Shown here: piece by piece, positions 9,193 through 18,013 of the stretch
How positions within the stretch are numbered: position 1 is the first letter of the stretch
How the letters are laid out: each line of letters starts with the position of its first letter
Position numbers and translations under genes: made by a program
The notes under the pieces: model-generated
Told to the model about the DNA's origin: nothing
Seen by the model: the letters and a program-made list of their open reading frames with translations, nothing else
Databases searched by the model: none
Source of the DNA: Marinomonas rhizomae
Lineage (GTDB): Bacteria > Pseudomonadota > Gammaproteobacteria > Pseudomonadales > Marinomonadaceae
Direction of reading: 5' to 3'
Assembly (NCBI RefSeq): GCF_003315485.1
Contig: NZ_QNSE01000009.1
Span: 124,001-188,000, forward strand
DNA: 64,000 nt

Positions 9193-10608
9193 ATGACGAG
9201 TAAGATTTGGTTATTGGGTTTGGTTTTTGTTGGTGTGCTCTCGGGTTGTGCAAATAACTCGACAACGTCGACAGCAGGTTTTGTTGATGGTTTTCCACCT
9301 CAAGGTAGTGAGTTGCCTTATTCAGTATTGCGGGACGATTTGATCGATAGCAAGACAAATACACCATTTGAAATACGTAATGGTGGTTTTGGTTCTGCTA
9401 TGACGGCGAATCCAAATCAAGCAAATCAATTTTATGCGCTGACAGATCGTGGTCCGAATGCTAACTATAGTGGTGATTACGGCAAAGGAAAAAGTTTTCC
9501 AGTAGCCTCTTATACCCCTCGAATTGGTCTTTTTAATGTTGCCATTGACGGCAAGGTGACTATGGTAAAAAGTATTCTACTTAAGCGCCCAGAAGGCAGT
9601 TTGATTTCTGGTTTACCAAATACTTCAGCATTAGGCGGCACTGGAGAGACACCGTATCATGCGGATGGCCAGCCTGTTTTAGTGGATGATAGTAAGCCGT
9701 ATGATAAGGTGGCTAACCCAATTAAGCTGGACGATTATGGTTTAGATGGCGAAGGTTTGGTTGCGCTTAAAGATGGTACTTTTTGGATTAGTGATGAATA
9801 TGGTCCACACATTGTTCATTTTGACAGTAGGGGCGTAGAGATTGGCCGCATTAATGCTTTTAAAGGCGATAGTCGTGACGTTTTTCATCTCCCTGCAGTT
9901 TTCCAACATCGCCGGGCGAATCGAGGTATGGAAGGCTTAGCGATTACACCAGATGAAACGACACTAGTGGGAATCATGCAATCCAGCATGAAAAATCCGG
10001 ATAAAGCTGCGCAAAAAGGTAGCCTCACACGAATTGTTACGGTGAATTTGACTACAGGAAAAACAGAGCAGTACTTATATCGCCAAGAAAAGAGTGAGAA
10101 TTCAAACTCTGAGCTTGCTGCATTAACGGCTAATAAGTTTTTAGTCATCGAGCGAGATGGTAGTTTTCTTTTTGGTGGGCCTAATGGGAGGTCTAAAGCT
10201 AAGCCAAATGCTCAAAAGCATGTTTATCGTATTGATTTAACAACAGGTACGCCTCTGTCTTCTATTGCTTTGTCAGACTCTATTAAGCGGGATGTGAGTC
10301 ATGGGATGATGATTGACGGCCTAACTTTGGAGCAGTTTGTAAACAAAAATGGCTGGGAAGCTTTGTCAGCTAAAGGAATTCATCCCGTGAACAAAAGTTT
10401 GGTGGTGGATATGGTGAAGGCTGTTTCTTATCCTCATGATAAAATGGAAGGTCTGTGGGTAATAGATAAAAACCACCTTGGTGTATTGAACGATGATGAT
10501 TTTGCAACTTGGTCGACCAAAGGGAAATTGGAGCAGAAAATTTTAGATAAGAACAAGGTTGATTCGAATAGACTTTATATTATTAAAGCGAACTTAATAG
10601 GGAATTAG
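9193..10608 (+). CDS. phytase/esterase-like lipoprotein (PF13449 type)
   Basis: A secreted protein of 471 residues with a lipoprotein signal (lipobox LSGC, Cys 19), so it should be anchored in the outer or inner membrane facing the periplasm. The remainder fits the 'esterase-like activity of phytase' beta-propeller family: GGFGSAMT, YALTDRGPNA, a DGEGLVAL and ISDEYGPH stretch, and RGMEGLAIT. The family is often calcium-dependent and linked to phosphate-ester hydrolysis, but this member's substrate is not known. An AAGGACG ribosome site is 7 bases upstream. A terminator follows directly, so it is monocistronic. Confidence 0.82.
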   Translation: MTSKIWLLGLVFVGVLSGCANNSTTSTAGFVDGFPPQGSELPYSVLRDDLIDSKTNTPFEIRNGGFGSAMTANPNQANQFYALTDRGPNANYSGDYGKGKSFPVASYTPRIGLFNVAIDGKVTMVKSILLKRPEGSLISGLPNTSALGGTGETPYHADGQPVLVDDSKPYDKVANPIKLDDYGLDGEGLVALKDGTFWISDEYGPHIVHFDSRGVEIGRINAFKGDSRDVFHLPAVFQHRRANRGMEGLAITPDETTLVGIMQSSMKNPDKAAQKGSLTRIVTVNLTTGKTEQYLYRQEKSENSNSELAALTANKFLVIERDGSFLFGGPNGRSKAKPNAQKHVYRIDLTTGTPLSSIALSDSIKRDVSHGMMIDGLTLEQFVNKNGWEALSAKGIHPVNKSLVVDMVKAVSYPHDKMEGLWVIDKNHLGVLNDDDFATWSTKGKLEQKILDKNKVDSNRLYIIKANLIGN

Positions 10609-10629
10609 TTAATATTATCTTAAGGTTCT

Positions 10630-10663
10630 AAAAAAAGGAATGCTTTTTAGTATTCCTTTTTTA
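10630..10663. terminator. bidirectional intrinsic terminator
   Basis: AAAAAAAGGAAT and ATTCCTTTTTT pair around a short loop between the convergent phytase-like and LysR genes. A-tract and T-tract on the two sides allow termination in both directions. Confidence 0.85.
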
Positions 10664-10665
10664 TT

Positions 10666-11595
10666 TTATACGGGGCTATTTTGTATTGTTTTTATTTTAG
10701 AGTTAAACCTCAAGGCTTCATTTATAATGAAATCAGAAAAAAGTTTTACATGACTAGGCTGTGCTCTATTTTTTAGACTGACTAAATAAATGTCTCGCTC
10801 TAAATCGATACCTTCAAAAGGTATAATGGCAATGTTTTTATGCTTAAATTGAAATAATGTCAAACCGCTTGTAATACCAATGCCATAGTTCGCAGAAATA
10901 AGTCCCATCATAGTAGTGAGTTGTTGGACTTCTAAAGCGTATTTAATTGGTTCTCCTTGTCTTTCAAATAGTTTATCTGTGTATTGGCGGATGCTAGTGC
11001 GTTGGCTGAAGCCAATAAACGAATATTTATAAAGTTCATTGAGCGTCACTTTCTTTTTTTGCCCTAGGGGATGATTAACGTGGCATAGAAGATAAAACTT
11101 ATCTGAGAACAGATAGTGGGAATCAAAGATATTTGTCGCGGGCTGGCTGGCGGTGAGTGCTAAATCAGCTTGCCCATTTACAACAGATTGAAGGCACTGA
11201 TTCCATTGAGTGTCATTTAATTTTATTTCTGTTTGAGGGTGGGTGATACTGTATTGCGTTAGTATTTCTGGTAGCCATTCCACGGCAAGTGAGGGCAAAA
11301 CACTCAATGTAAGTGTGCCTTCTTTTCCCAATGAACGTGCCGTAATTTCATCTATTGCTTCATCGTAATCTAGGATCAGGCGTCGTGCAATATCTATAAA
11401 ATGAATACCATTAGCATTCAGTTCTACCTTGCGTGTATCTCTGTCAAATAGACGATAACCAATTTCATCCTCAAGGCTAGCAATAATAGTGCTGAAAGCG
11501 GGCTGAGAAAGGTTAAATCGCTTAGCGGCTTGGGTAAAGCTGTCATGCTCACTCAGTATTAAAAACGCACGCAACTGCTTTATTGATAAGTTCAT
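10666..11595 (-). CDS. LysR-family regulator of the CitMHS/AtuA unit
   Basis: A regulator of 309 residues, with its DNA-binding winged helix at about 3-60 (FTQAAKRFNLSQPAFSTII) and a PBP2-type effector domain at about 90-300. It is divergent from the citrate-type transporter operon across 285 AT-rich bases, the classical layout in which a LysR protein activates the facing operon in response to its substrate. The effector is therefore probably the transported carboxylate or a metabolite of it; this is inference from position. Confidence 0.87.
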   Translation of the reverse strand: MNLSIKQLRAFLILSEHDSFTQAAKRFNLSQPAFSTIIASLEDEIGYRLFDRDTRKVELNANGIHFIDIARRLILDYDEAIDEITARSLGKEGTLTLSVLPSLAVEWLPEILTQYSITHPQTEIKLNDTQWNQCLQSVVNGQADLALTASQPATNIFDSHYLFSDKFYLLCHVNHPLGQKKKVTLNELYKYSFIGFSQRTSIRQYTDKLFERQGEPIKYALEVQQLTTMMGLISANYGIGITSGLTLFQFKHKNIAIIPFEGIDLERDIYLVSLKNRAQPSHVKLFSDFIINEALRFNSKIKTIQNSPV

Positions 11596-11880
11596 TCTTC
11601 TTCTTTTTTTATTTATTAAAATGATATTGTTCGATGATACTAACCAGCTAGCCTTTAATCGTCAAATCAACATTTTCTAAATAATAGATAGTTTGTTTTA
11701 TTGTCTTTCTTTGATTCTTGAAAGGTTTTTGTGAATTTATTTGAGTTTTAATTAAGTTTATTCGTTTTTTTGATTGGTGTTTATTAATTATTTAGTGATA
11801 AAAATAGGTCAGGTTTTTGTCCTCTTTCACTATTGAGAGTAGGTGCATAGCTTCTAAATATAATAATAAGGAGTTGATTA
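11596..11880. promoter_or_regulatory. divergent regulatory region, LysR / CitMHS operon
   Basis: A 285-base region, strongly AT-rich, with no open frame of note. It must hold the promoters of both flanking transcription units. A TATAAT at 11859-11864 is too near the AGGAG ribosome site (about 11869-11873) to be the -10 of the transporter gene. I could not single out a convincing T-N11-A operator. Confidence 0.5.
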
Positions 11881-13194
11881 ATGTTGGCATTCTGGGGGTT
11901 CTGCACCATAGCGGTGTTGTTGACGCTTATCATGACTAAGCGCATGTCGGTCGTAGTGGCCTTAGTTTTGGTTCCGATTGTGTTTGCTTTGTTAGCAGGT
12001 TTAAGTTCCGAATTGGGCGGTTATATTTTGACCGGACTGAAAAGTGTGGCCCCGACTGGAATTATGCTGACATTTGCTATTTTGTATTTTTCTGTAATGA
12101 ATGATGCCGGAATGTTTGATCCTATGATTAAAGGGATCATTAAATTTGGAGGGCAAGATCCGACCAAAATTGCCGTTGGTACGGCACTCATTGCCATGAT
12201 AGCGCATTTAGATGGTTCTGGAGCATCCACTTTTTTAGTTTGTATACCTGCCATGATACCTATTTATGATCGATTAGGAATGGATCGCAAGGTGCTTGCC
12301 TGTATTGCTGCATTAGGTGCCGGTACGATGAATATATTACCTTGGGGTGGTCCGACGCTGCGTGCTTCCTCTTCATTAGGTGTGGATATTTCTGAGTTAT
12401 TTAACCCAATTATCCCTGCTTTTGGGGCTGGGGTATTAACGGTTCTTGTTGTGGCCTTTTGGTTGGGAAAGAAAGAGAAAGTCCGTTTATCGAGTGTGGG
12501 GCCTTTAGGGGGAAGTTCCTCTTCGTTTGTTGGTATTGATGATAATGAAGATGAAGAAAAAGCGAGTCTAAAACGGCCTAAGTTATTTTTCTTTAATTTA
12601 TTGCTTACCGTTGGCGCATTGACGGCATTAGTTACTAAAACAGTGCCTCTGCCAGCTGTATTTGTGATTGCTTTACCTATTGCCTTGTTGGTGAACTATC
12701 CAAATGTAAAATTACAGCAAGCTCGCATTAATGCTCACGGTCATGCGGCTATTTTGATGATTTCAATTATCTTTGCTGCTGGTGTGTTCACTGGGGTTCT
12801 TAAAGGCTCCGGGATGATTAAGGCGTTGGCAACATCTTTAGTAAGTGTGGTTCCTGAAAGTTTTGGTGCGCATTTACCACTTTTGACTGCAATTACTTCT
12901 ATGCCCGCAAGTTTGATATTTGACCCTGACTCATATTATTTCGGTGTGTTGCCAGTGTTATCACATGCCGCAGAAGCGTTAGGGGCTAGCGGAATTGAGG
13001 TTGTTCGTGGCGCATTACTTGGTCAAATGACGACTGGCTTTCCTGTTAGCCCTCTTACAGCATCGACTTTTTTGCTAGTTGGGCTAGCGGGTGTTGATCT
13101 AGCAGATCACCAAAAGAAAACGATTCCCTTGGCATTTTTAGTAACTTTGGTAATGACTTTAGTTGCTGTGATTACGGGTGCATTGAGCATTTAA
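11881..13194 (+). CDS. CitMHS-family carboxylate transporter
   Basis: An integral membrane protein of 437 residues with about 11-12 hydrophobic segments and a charged cytoplasmic loop in the middle (about 205-237, with a DDNEDEE run). The N-terminus MLAFWGFCTIAVLL and the stretches HLDGSGASTF and LPWGGPTLRA are typical of CitMHS proteins, which import citrate or related acids as metal complexes with protons. An AGGAG site is 8 bases before the ATG. It leads an operon with the two AtuA-type genes, so the imported acid is probably the substrate of their product; citrate itself is not proven. Confidence 0.88.
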   Translation: MLAFWGFCTIAVLLTLIMTKRMSVVVALVLVPIVFALLAGLSSELGGYILTGLKSVAPTGIMLTFAILYFSVMNDAGMFDPMIKGIIKFGGQDPTKIAVGTALIAMIAHLDGSGASTFLVCIPAMIPIYDRLGMDRKVLACIAALGAGTMNILPWGGPTLRASSSLGVDISELFNPIIPAFGAGVLTVLVVAFWLGKKEKVRLSSVGPLGGSSSSFVGIDDNEDEEKASLKRPKLFFFNLLLTVGALTALVTKTVPLPAVFVIALPIALLVNYPNVKLQQARINAHGHAAILMISIIFAAGVFTGVLKGSGMIKALATSLVSVVPESFGAHLPLLTAITSMPASLIFDPDSYYFGVLPVLSHAAEALGASGIEVVRGALLGQMTTGFPVSPLTASTFLLVGLAGVDLADHQKKTIPLAFLVTLVMTLVAVITGALSI

Positions 13195-13287
13195 ACAAGA
13201 GCAGAGTGAGCTCATTTGTAGGGCCCTCTTTCGTTGTAGTGTACTTACTCGGGTGCTTTTCTAATAGTTTATTGGATCTAATGAAGA

Positions 13288-14625
13288 ATGAATAAAATCA
13301 GAATTGGTTCTGGCGCAGGATATGCTGGTGATCGAATTGAGCCCGCCGTTGAGTTGGCACAAAAAGGTCAATTGGATTATTTGGTATTTGAATGCCTTGC
13401 AGAACGAACCATTGCTATCGGTCAGAAGCAAAAGAAACAAGACGCGAATAAAGGCTATAACGAGTTACTAGAAGCACGTATGCGGGCTGTGTTGCCGAGC
13501 TGTTATGAAAACTGTGTGCGCATTGTAACTAATATGGGAGCAGCCAACCCCATTGCGGCTGGTCATTTGGTTATGCGTGTTGCGAAAGAATTGGGCTTAG
13601 CATCATTTAAAGTTGCAGTGGTCTTAGGTGATGATGTCTTGCCTGAATTGCACCGATTGGATCTAAAGTTGAATGAAGCTGGTGTGGCGGTATCACAAAG
13701 TGGTAAAGATATTATATCGGCTAACGCGTATATGGGAATTGAAGGTCTGCTTGAGGCTTTAGAAAGTGGTGCCAATATGGTAATTGCTGGTCGAGTCGCG
13801 GATCCTTCTTTGTTTCTTGCACCTATGGTTCATGAGTTTGGTTGGCCCCAAGATGATTGGGAGAAATTAGGTAAAGGAACTTGTATTGGTCATTTACTTG
13901 AATGTGCTGGGCAGATTACAGGTGGATATTTTGCAGACCCTGGAGTGAAGGATGTGATTGGGTTAGCTAAGCTTGGCTTCCCTCTTGCTGAGGTGGATGA
14001 ATCTGGTGATGCGGTCATTACCAAGGTGGAAGGTTCTGGAGGCGTTGTTTGTGAAGCAACATGCAAAGAACAATTGCTTTATGAAATTCATCGTCCAGAT
14101 CAATATTTCACGCCTGATGTGGTGGCAGATTTCTCCAACGTTTCTTTCATACAGCAAGGTGATAATCGTGTTGCCGTAAAAGGGGCGAATGGCTCAGTAA
14201 GAACACAGACCTTAAAAATATCGGTTGGTTATAATGATGGCTTTATTGGTGAAGGGGAGATTTCTTTCGCTGGGCCAAATGCCGTTGCTCGTGGTCAATT
14301 GGCTCTGGATATCGTAAAAGAGCGTTTTTCTGTGTGTCGGTTTGAGCCTATTGAAGCCAGATATGATTTGGTCGGTGTAAATGCATTACATGGTGTCACT
14401 AGATCAACGCACGGCGAACCCTACGAAGTTCGCGCTCGTGTTGCTGTTCGCTGTTCAACGTTTGAGGATGCGGTCTTTGTGGGTAATGAGGTTGAAACCT
14501 TATACACCAATGGACCAGCTGGAGGTGGAGGTGTTGCTAAGTCCGCCAAAGCCGTGCTGGCTATGGACTCTTGCTTGATCCCGCGCGATCAAGTACATGC
14601 AACTATTACAATTTTGGAGGATTAA
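13288..14625 (+). CDS. AtuA-family (DUF1446) protein, large part
   Basis: A protein of 445 residues corresponding to the DUF1446 domain of AtuA, a protein of acyclic terpene catabolism in Pseudomonas. Conserved segments are the N-terminal RIGSGAGYAGDR, a MGAANP loop, DDVL and a MVIAGRVADPSLFL stretch; the C-terminus has a glycine-rich GPAGGGG run. AtuA itself is longer (about 590 residues) and has an extra C-terminal domain, here encoded by the next gene. None of the other atu genes (geranyl-CoA carboxylase, dehydrogenases) is present, so a terpene role is unlikely. The enzyme reaction is unknown. Confidence 0.85.
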   Translation: MNKIRIGSGAGYAGDRIEPAVELAQKGQLDYLVFECLAERTIAIGQKQKKQDANKGYNELLEARMRAVLPSCYENCVRIVTNMGAANPIAAGHLVMRVAKELGLASFKVAVVLGDDVLPELHRLDLKLNEAGVAVSQSGKDIISANAYMGIEGLLEALESGANMVIAGRVADPSLFLAPMVHEFGWPQDDWEKLGKGTCIGHLLECAGQITGGYFADPGVKDVIGLAKLGFPLAEVDESGDAVITKVEGSGGVVCEATCKEQLLYEIHRPDQYFTPDVVADFSNVSFIQQGDNRVAVKGANGSVRTQTLKISVGYNDGFIGEGEISFAGPNAVARGQLALDIVKERFSVCRFEPIEARYDLVGVNALHGVTRSTHGEPYEVRARVAVRCSTFEDAVFVGNEVETLYTNGPAGGGGVAKSAKAVLAMDSCLIPRDQVHATITILED

Positions 14626-14628
14626 GCA

Positions 14629-14928
14629 ATGAAACTACGCGACATCGCTCATTCTCGTACAGGGGACAAAGGGGATATTTCGAACATCTCTCTTATTGTT
14701 TATGATATTCATGATTATGGGCAGATTAAAGACGCTGTGACGGCAGAGAAAGTACAAAATTGGTTTAGTGATATTGTCTCTGGTGAAGTTGTGCGCTACG
14801 AACTACCGGCTATCGGTGCATTAAATTTTGTTATGTATGAAGCGTTAGGTGGTGGTGTTACTCGTTCTTTGGCTCTCGATATACATGGTAAGAGCCTGAG
14901 CTCGGCTTTGCTAGATTTTGTGATTTAG
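14629..14928 (+). CDS. AtuA-related small protein (C-terminal AtuA domain)
   Basis: A protein of 99 residues equal to the domain found at the C-terminus of full-length AtuA. The signature HSRTGDKGDISNIS is at about residues 8-21. The gene begins 3 bases after the stop of the DUF1446 gene, with GGAGG inside the end of that gene as its ribosome site, so translation is probably coupled and the two products most likely act as one enzyme. It ends the operon: a strong terminator follows 10 bases later. Confidence 0.85.
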   Translation: MKLRDIAHSRTGDKGDISNISLIVYDIHDYGQIKDAVTAEKVQNWFSDIVSGEVVRYELPAIGALNFVMYEALGGGVTRSLALDIHGKSLSSALLDFVI

Positions 14929-14938
14929 TTGTTTTTTT

Positions 14939-14967
14939 AACTGCCATCAAATTTGATGGCAGTTTTT
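14939..14967 (+). terminator. intrinsic terminator of the CitMHS/AtuA operon
   Basis: A perfect 26-base palindrome with arms AACTGCCATCAAA and TTTGATGGCAGTT, followed by T's. The central AATT would form the loop. Confidence 0.92.
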
Positions 14968-15245
14968 GCCCTTATATACTCTTTTCATCTAGCCATATTG
15001 TTTCCGGCTATGGCGAGCGTTTCACTGATTGCTGTCATTGGCAAAATAATGCTGAACTCTGCTCCAGTAAATCAAACGATAATACTCTCTTTTCAGTTAA
15101 GCAATCATGCACAAACTAAACTTATTTGATAATGAAAAAGATAAAACTTAGTAAGTGTCAGTATGGTGAGTTAAACGCAGCAGAGAGTAAGCATTTTTAT
15201 GCTAGATTCAACCTCTATTTTGTTACGTGCTGTAAGGGAAAATTG

Positions 15246-15974
15246 ATGAAAATAAAAAATTATGCTCAAGCATTTGGTATTTTATTGTCTGGTTTTATGG
15301 CGTTACCAGCAATCGCTGCCACCTTTGAGGTGCCAAGGTCATTTGAAATAATGTACGTCGATCTTGAAAGTGCTGGCCAGTTTGGCAATGACTTCAAAGT
15401 AGATCTTGATGAAGGTCAGCATCAGATTGTTGTTCGTTTTAATAAATTATTGCGCAGCGGTGGTGATACTCATGAATATCAATCAGAGCCAATCGTTTTA
15501 GATTTGCAGTTTGCAAAGAACGGCTATTTGATTTTGAAGGCTCCTTACATTTCTAACCAAAAACAAGCTGAGAGTAACGCTAAAGATCCACAATTTACGA
15601 TTTATGATGACGTGAGTGGTCAACAGGTTGACTACAAAAAACAAAATTTGAAGACCAAATCAGGGCTTCAAAATACTCGAGATTATGTGACAGAAATTGA
15701 GCGTTTAACAGCTAAAAGCTCGACTAGCAAGATTAGCTCTAGTTCTGCTCCTATGCCTGCTCCTGTTATTATGATGGAAGATGTTGCTTTGGAAATGATG
15801 CAATTTTGGTACAACCAGTCCGATAAAGTGACTCGTAAAGACATTCGTATTTGGATTGCGGATGATATGTATAAGCCGACAGTCGCTAATATCCAGCATC
15901 AAATGTTCCAGTTTTGGTTTAAAAGAGCGGATAAAGAAGAGAAGAAAAGCTTTCAAGCATGGATCGTGGAATAA
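15246..15974 (+). CDS. DUF2057 family (YccT/CsgI-like) secreted protein
   Basis: A protein of 242 residues. Residues 1-23 are a Sec signal peptide ending in PAIAA, leaving a periplasmic protein with the DUF2057 beginning TFEVPRSFEIMYVD. E. coli YccT, of this family, is reported as an inhibitor of curli assembly; whether that holds here is unknown. The C-terminal part is unusual: two similar segments, MMQFWYNQSDKVTRKDIRIW and MFQFWFKRADKEEKKSFQAW (about 178-199 and 217-238), look like an internal repeat. I start at the ATG at 15246 because the signal peptide begins there; an upstream frame to 15126 would hide it. Confidence 0.8.
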   Translation: MKIKNYAQAFGILLSGFMALPAIAATFEVPRSFEIMYVDLESAGQFGNDFKVDLDEGQHQIVVRFNKLLRSGGDTHEYQSEPIVLDLQFAKNGYLILKAPYISNQKQAESNAKDPQFTIYDDVSGQQVDYKKQNLKTKSGLQNTRDYVTEIERLTAKSSTSKISSSSAPMPAPVIMMEDVALEMMQFWYNQSDKVTRKDIRIWIADDMYKPTVANIQHQMFQFWFKRADKEEKKSFQAWIVE

Positions 15975-15990
15975 CGCCATGTGCTAAATA

Positions 15991-16020
15991 AAAACGCCCA
16001 ATGAAAATTGGGCGTTTTTA
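15991..16020 (+). terminator. intrinsic terminator after the DUF2057 gene
   Basis: AAAACGCCCAAT pairs with ATTGGGCGTTTT around a GAAA loop, with further T's after the stem. It lies between convergent genes and may serve both. Confidence 0.92.
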
Positions 16021-16039
16021 TTGGTTTATTGGATTTTAA

Positions 16040-16930
16040 CTAAGCGGTAGTTTGTGCTTTGGCATGTTTTTGATTGAATTTATCGTTGACCCAAAGTGCT
16101 AATAATATAATCCCACCACCTATACTTAACCGTAGAATGTCGGCGTCACGATTCCAGAAGATCACATTAACCAGTATGCCTGCAGGAATAAGTAGATTAT
16201 TTGCGACAGCGAGAGTACCAATATTCACCATAGTCGCGCCTTTGTTCCATGCAAAATAGCCTAAGCCTGAAGCAATCACACCAAGGTAAGTTAAAATAGA
16301 CCATTGAAGTGTTGTCGTTGGTAATTTTTCGGGGTTTCCTAGTGCTAGGTAGCATGGAATAACAACCGCTAATGCGCCAAGGAAGAACCAGCCAAAAACC
16401 GTACGTTGCGGCAGGTCTGGACGTTCTTTTGCTATGATACGTTTATAGCCTACCTGACCGGAAGCAAAGCAAATATTGGCACCTTGAACAATCAATAACC
16501 CTTTAACAAAGCCTTCGTCTATTCCTTGGTAGCGAATTGCAATGGCACCAAGAATGGCGAGTATTGCACTGATCGCAAAGCCGATATTAAGGCGGCGATC
16601 AAGCATGTCATTAATGAGTGTGACATACAGAGGGGTCATTACTGTAAAAAGTAGAACTTCGGGAACGGACAGATACAAGAAGGATTGATAATAAAATCCA
16701 TACATAATACCAAGCTGTAAAGCACCGCAGATCATTAATTTAAAAGCAATTTTCGCCTCTATTTGACGTAATTTTAAGAAGGGTAAAAAAACCACTGTTG
16801 CGAGAGTTACACGCATAAGAACGGAGAACCAGGCATCGACCTGACCCGCAAGATACACTCCTATTAAGCTAAACGAAAAGGCCCAAAGTAGGGTGACCGC
16901 AATGAGTATTGGCATATTAATTTGTTCCAA
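16040..16930 (-). CDS. EamA-family (DMT superfamily) transporter
   Basis: A protein of 296 residues with about ten hydrophobic helices in two EamA halves (about 6-135 and 145-285). The family mostly exports amino acids, metabolites or drugs from the cytosol across the inner membrane; the substrate cannot be predicted. Signs of the family are PEVLLFTVMTPLYVTLIND at the end of the first half and a YLGVIASGLGYFAWNKG stretch in the second. It stands alone, facing ompW across a 299-base gap. Confidence 0.85.
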   Translation of the reverse strand: MEQINMPILIAVTLLWAFSFSLIGVYLAGQVDAWFSVLMRVTLATVVFLPFLKLRQIEAKIAFKLMICGALQLGIMYGFYYQSFLYLSVPEVLLFTVMTPLYVTLINDMLDRRLNIGFAISAILAILGAIAIRYQGIDEGFVKGLLIVQGANICFASGQVGYKRIIAKERPDLPQRTVFGWFFLGALAVVIPCYLALGNPEKLPTTTLQWSILTYLGVIASGLGYFAWNKGATMVNIGTLAVANNLLIPAGILVNVIFWNRDADILRLSIGGGIILLALWVNDKFNQKHAKAQTTA

Positions 16931-17229
16931 ATGAGAATTTTCGCAAATTTTACCGATTAATTATGTTGCGGTAAATCAGTTTACTTTTTTATTTTTAAAG
17001 GTTTACTAGTGTGTTTTAAATGACCTTTTTTTGTGGTGGTATTTTTATCTGCATGATTACATGAAAAGTGATTTTATTTTGATAGTTCGTCATTTATTGA
17101 TCAAACCGATATGTTGTCTATTTTGTTTTTTTGGGGTAGCAAAACCTTGATCTAGGTTAATAATTTTATTTTTTATCCTGTTACCTTTTTTGTCACAGAC
17201 ATTTTGTTTGATCAAAAAAGGAATCGATT
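16931..17229. promoter_or_regulatory. divergent intergenic region, EamA gene / ompW
   Basis: About 300 AT-rich bases without a credible open frame. The only regulatory candidate is an FNR/Anr-like element described separately. Promoters of both neighbours must lie here. Confidence 0.45.
17147..17160 (+). promoter_or_regulatory. candidate FNR/Anr box upstream of ompW
   Basis: TTGATCTAGGTTAA agrees with TTGAT-N4-ATCAA at 8 of 10 fixed positions. It lies about 70 bases before the ompW start. ompW is an FNR target in several gammaproteobacteria, which adds some weight; the two mismatches in the right half keep this tentative. Confidence 0.35.
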
Positions 17230-17844
17230 ATGAAAGCTTTACTTCCTGTTGCCCTTGTTTCTGCACTTTGCTCATCTGTTGTACTGGCGCATGATGCTGG
17301 TGATATTTTTGTTCGTGGTGGTCTTGCGGCAGTGATGCCAAATGAAAGTAGTGATGATGTTGCTGGCTCTGGTGAATTAGAGCTGAACAGCGATACCCAA
17401 GTGGGCGTGACACTTACTTATATGTTAACGGACCAATTTGGTTTAGAAGTGTTAGCCGCGACACCCTTTACTCATAAAGTATCAACTAAAGGCTTAGGTG
17501 AAATAGCTGAAGTGTCACATTTACCTCCATCTATTATGGCGCAATATTATTTTGGTCAGGCGAATAGCCAAGTTCGTCCTTATATTGGTGCTGGCTTGAA
17601 TTACACTGTTTTCTTTGATGAAAAAGGTAAAGGGTCCGTTTTGGGTGGAACGGATGTGAATTTAGACGATTCTTTTGGTCTAGCCGCTCAGGTTGGGGTA
17701 GATGTGAACTTTGCTGAAAACTGGTTTGCTAATGCGTCGCTTTGGTATATGGATATTAATACTGATGTACATACAGTTGCTGGGACCTTTAATGCAGATA
17801 TTGACCCTATTACCTTTATGGCAGCGGTTGGTTACACTTTCTAA
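17230..17844 (+). CDS. ompW: OmpW-family outer-membrane protein
   Basis: A protein of 204 residues with a signal peptide of about 20 residues (ending VVLA before HDAGD) and then an eight-stranded beta-barrel. The segments GDIFVRGGLAAV, LTYMLTDQFGLEVLAATPF, PPSIMAQYYF and RPYIGAGLNYT are typical of OmpW, and the chain ends in Phe as outer-membrane proteins do. OmpW is linked to passage of small hydrophobic compounds and to adaptation to oxygen and salt changes. An AAAGGA site is near the ATG and a terminator follows, so the gene is monocistronic. Confidence 0.92.
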   Translation: MKALLPVALVSALCSSVVLAHDAGDIFVRGGLAAVMPNESSDDVAGSGELELNSDTQVGVTLTYMLTDQFGLEVLAATPFTHKVSTKGLGEIAEVSHLPPSIMAQYYFGQANSQVRPYIGAGLNYTVFFDEKGKGSVLGGTDVNLDDSFGLAAQVGVDVNFAENWFANASLWYMDINTDVHTVAGTFNADIDPITFMAAVGYTF

Positions 17845-17865
17845 CGAAGCATGGTTAGGGTAAAG

Positions 17866-17902
17866 AAAGGGCTTTGATGTTCGCATCAAAGCCCTTTTTG
17901 TT
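17866..17902 (+). terminator. intrinsic terminator of ompW
   Basis: A perfect 14-base stem, AAAGGGCTTTGATG with CATCAAAGCCCTTT, closed by a TTCG tetraloop and followed by T's. A very stable structure. Confidence 0.93.
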
Positions 17903-18013
17903 TTGTTCCAGTGCTGGATTCGTTACAGGGTTGTAGGTTCTGTTTGTTTTATTTCATGTGTTTGGTATAGGCTTACCAATTTGTAAGCCATGAAGGGAAG
18001 GGGGAAAATAATA

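Noticed and set aside
15126-15245. N-terminal extension of the DUF2057 protein to an upstream ATG
   Set aside because: It would bury the signal peptide that begins at 15246 and has no family counterpart.
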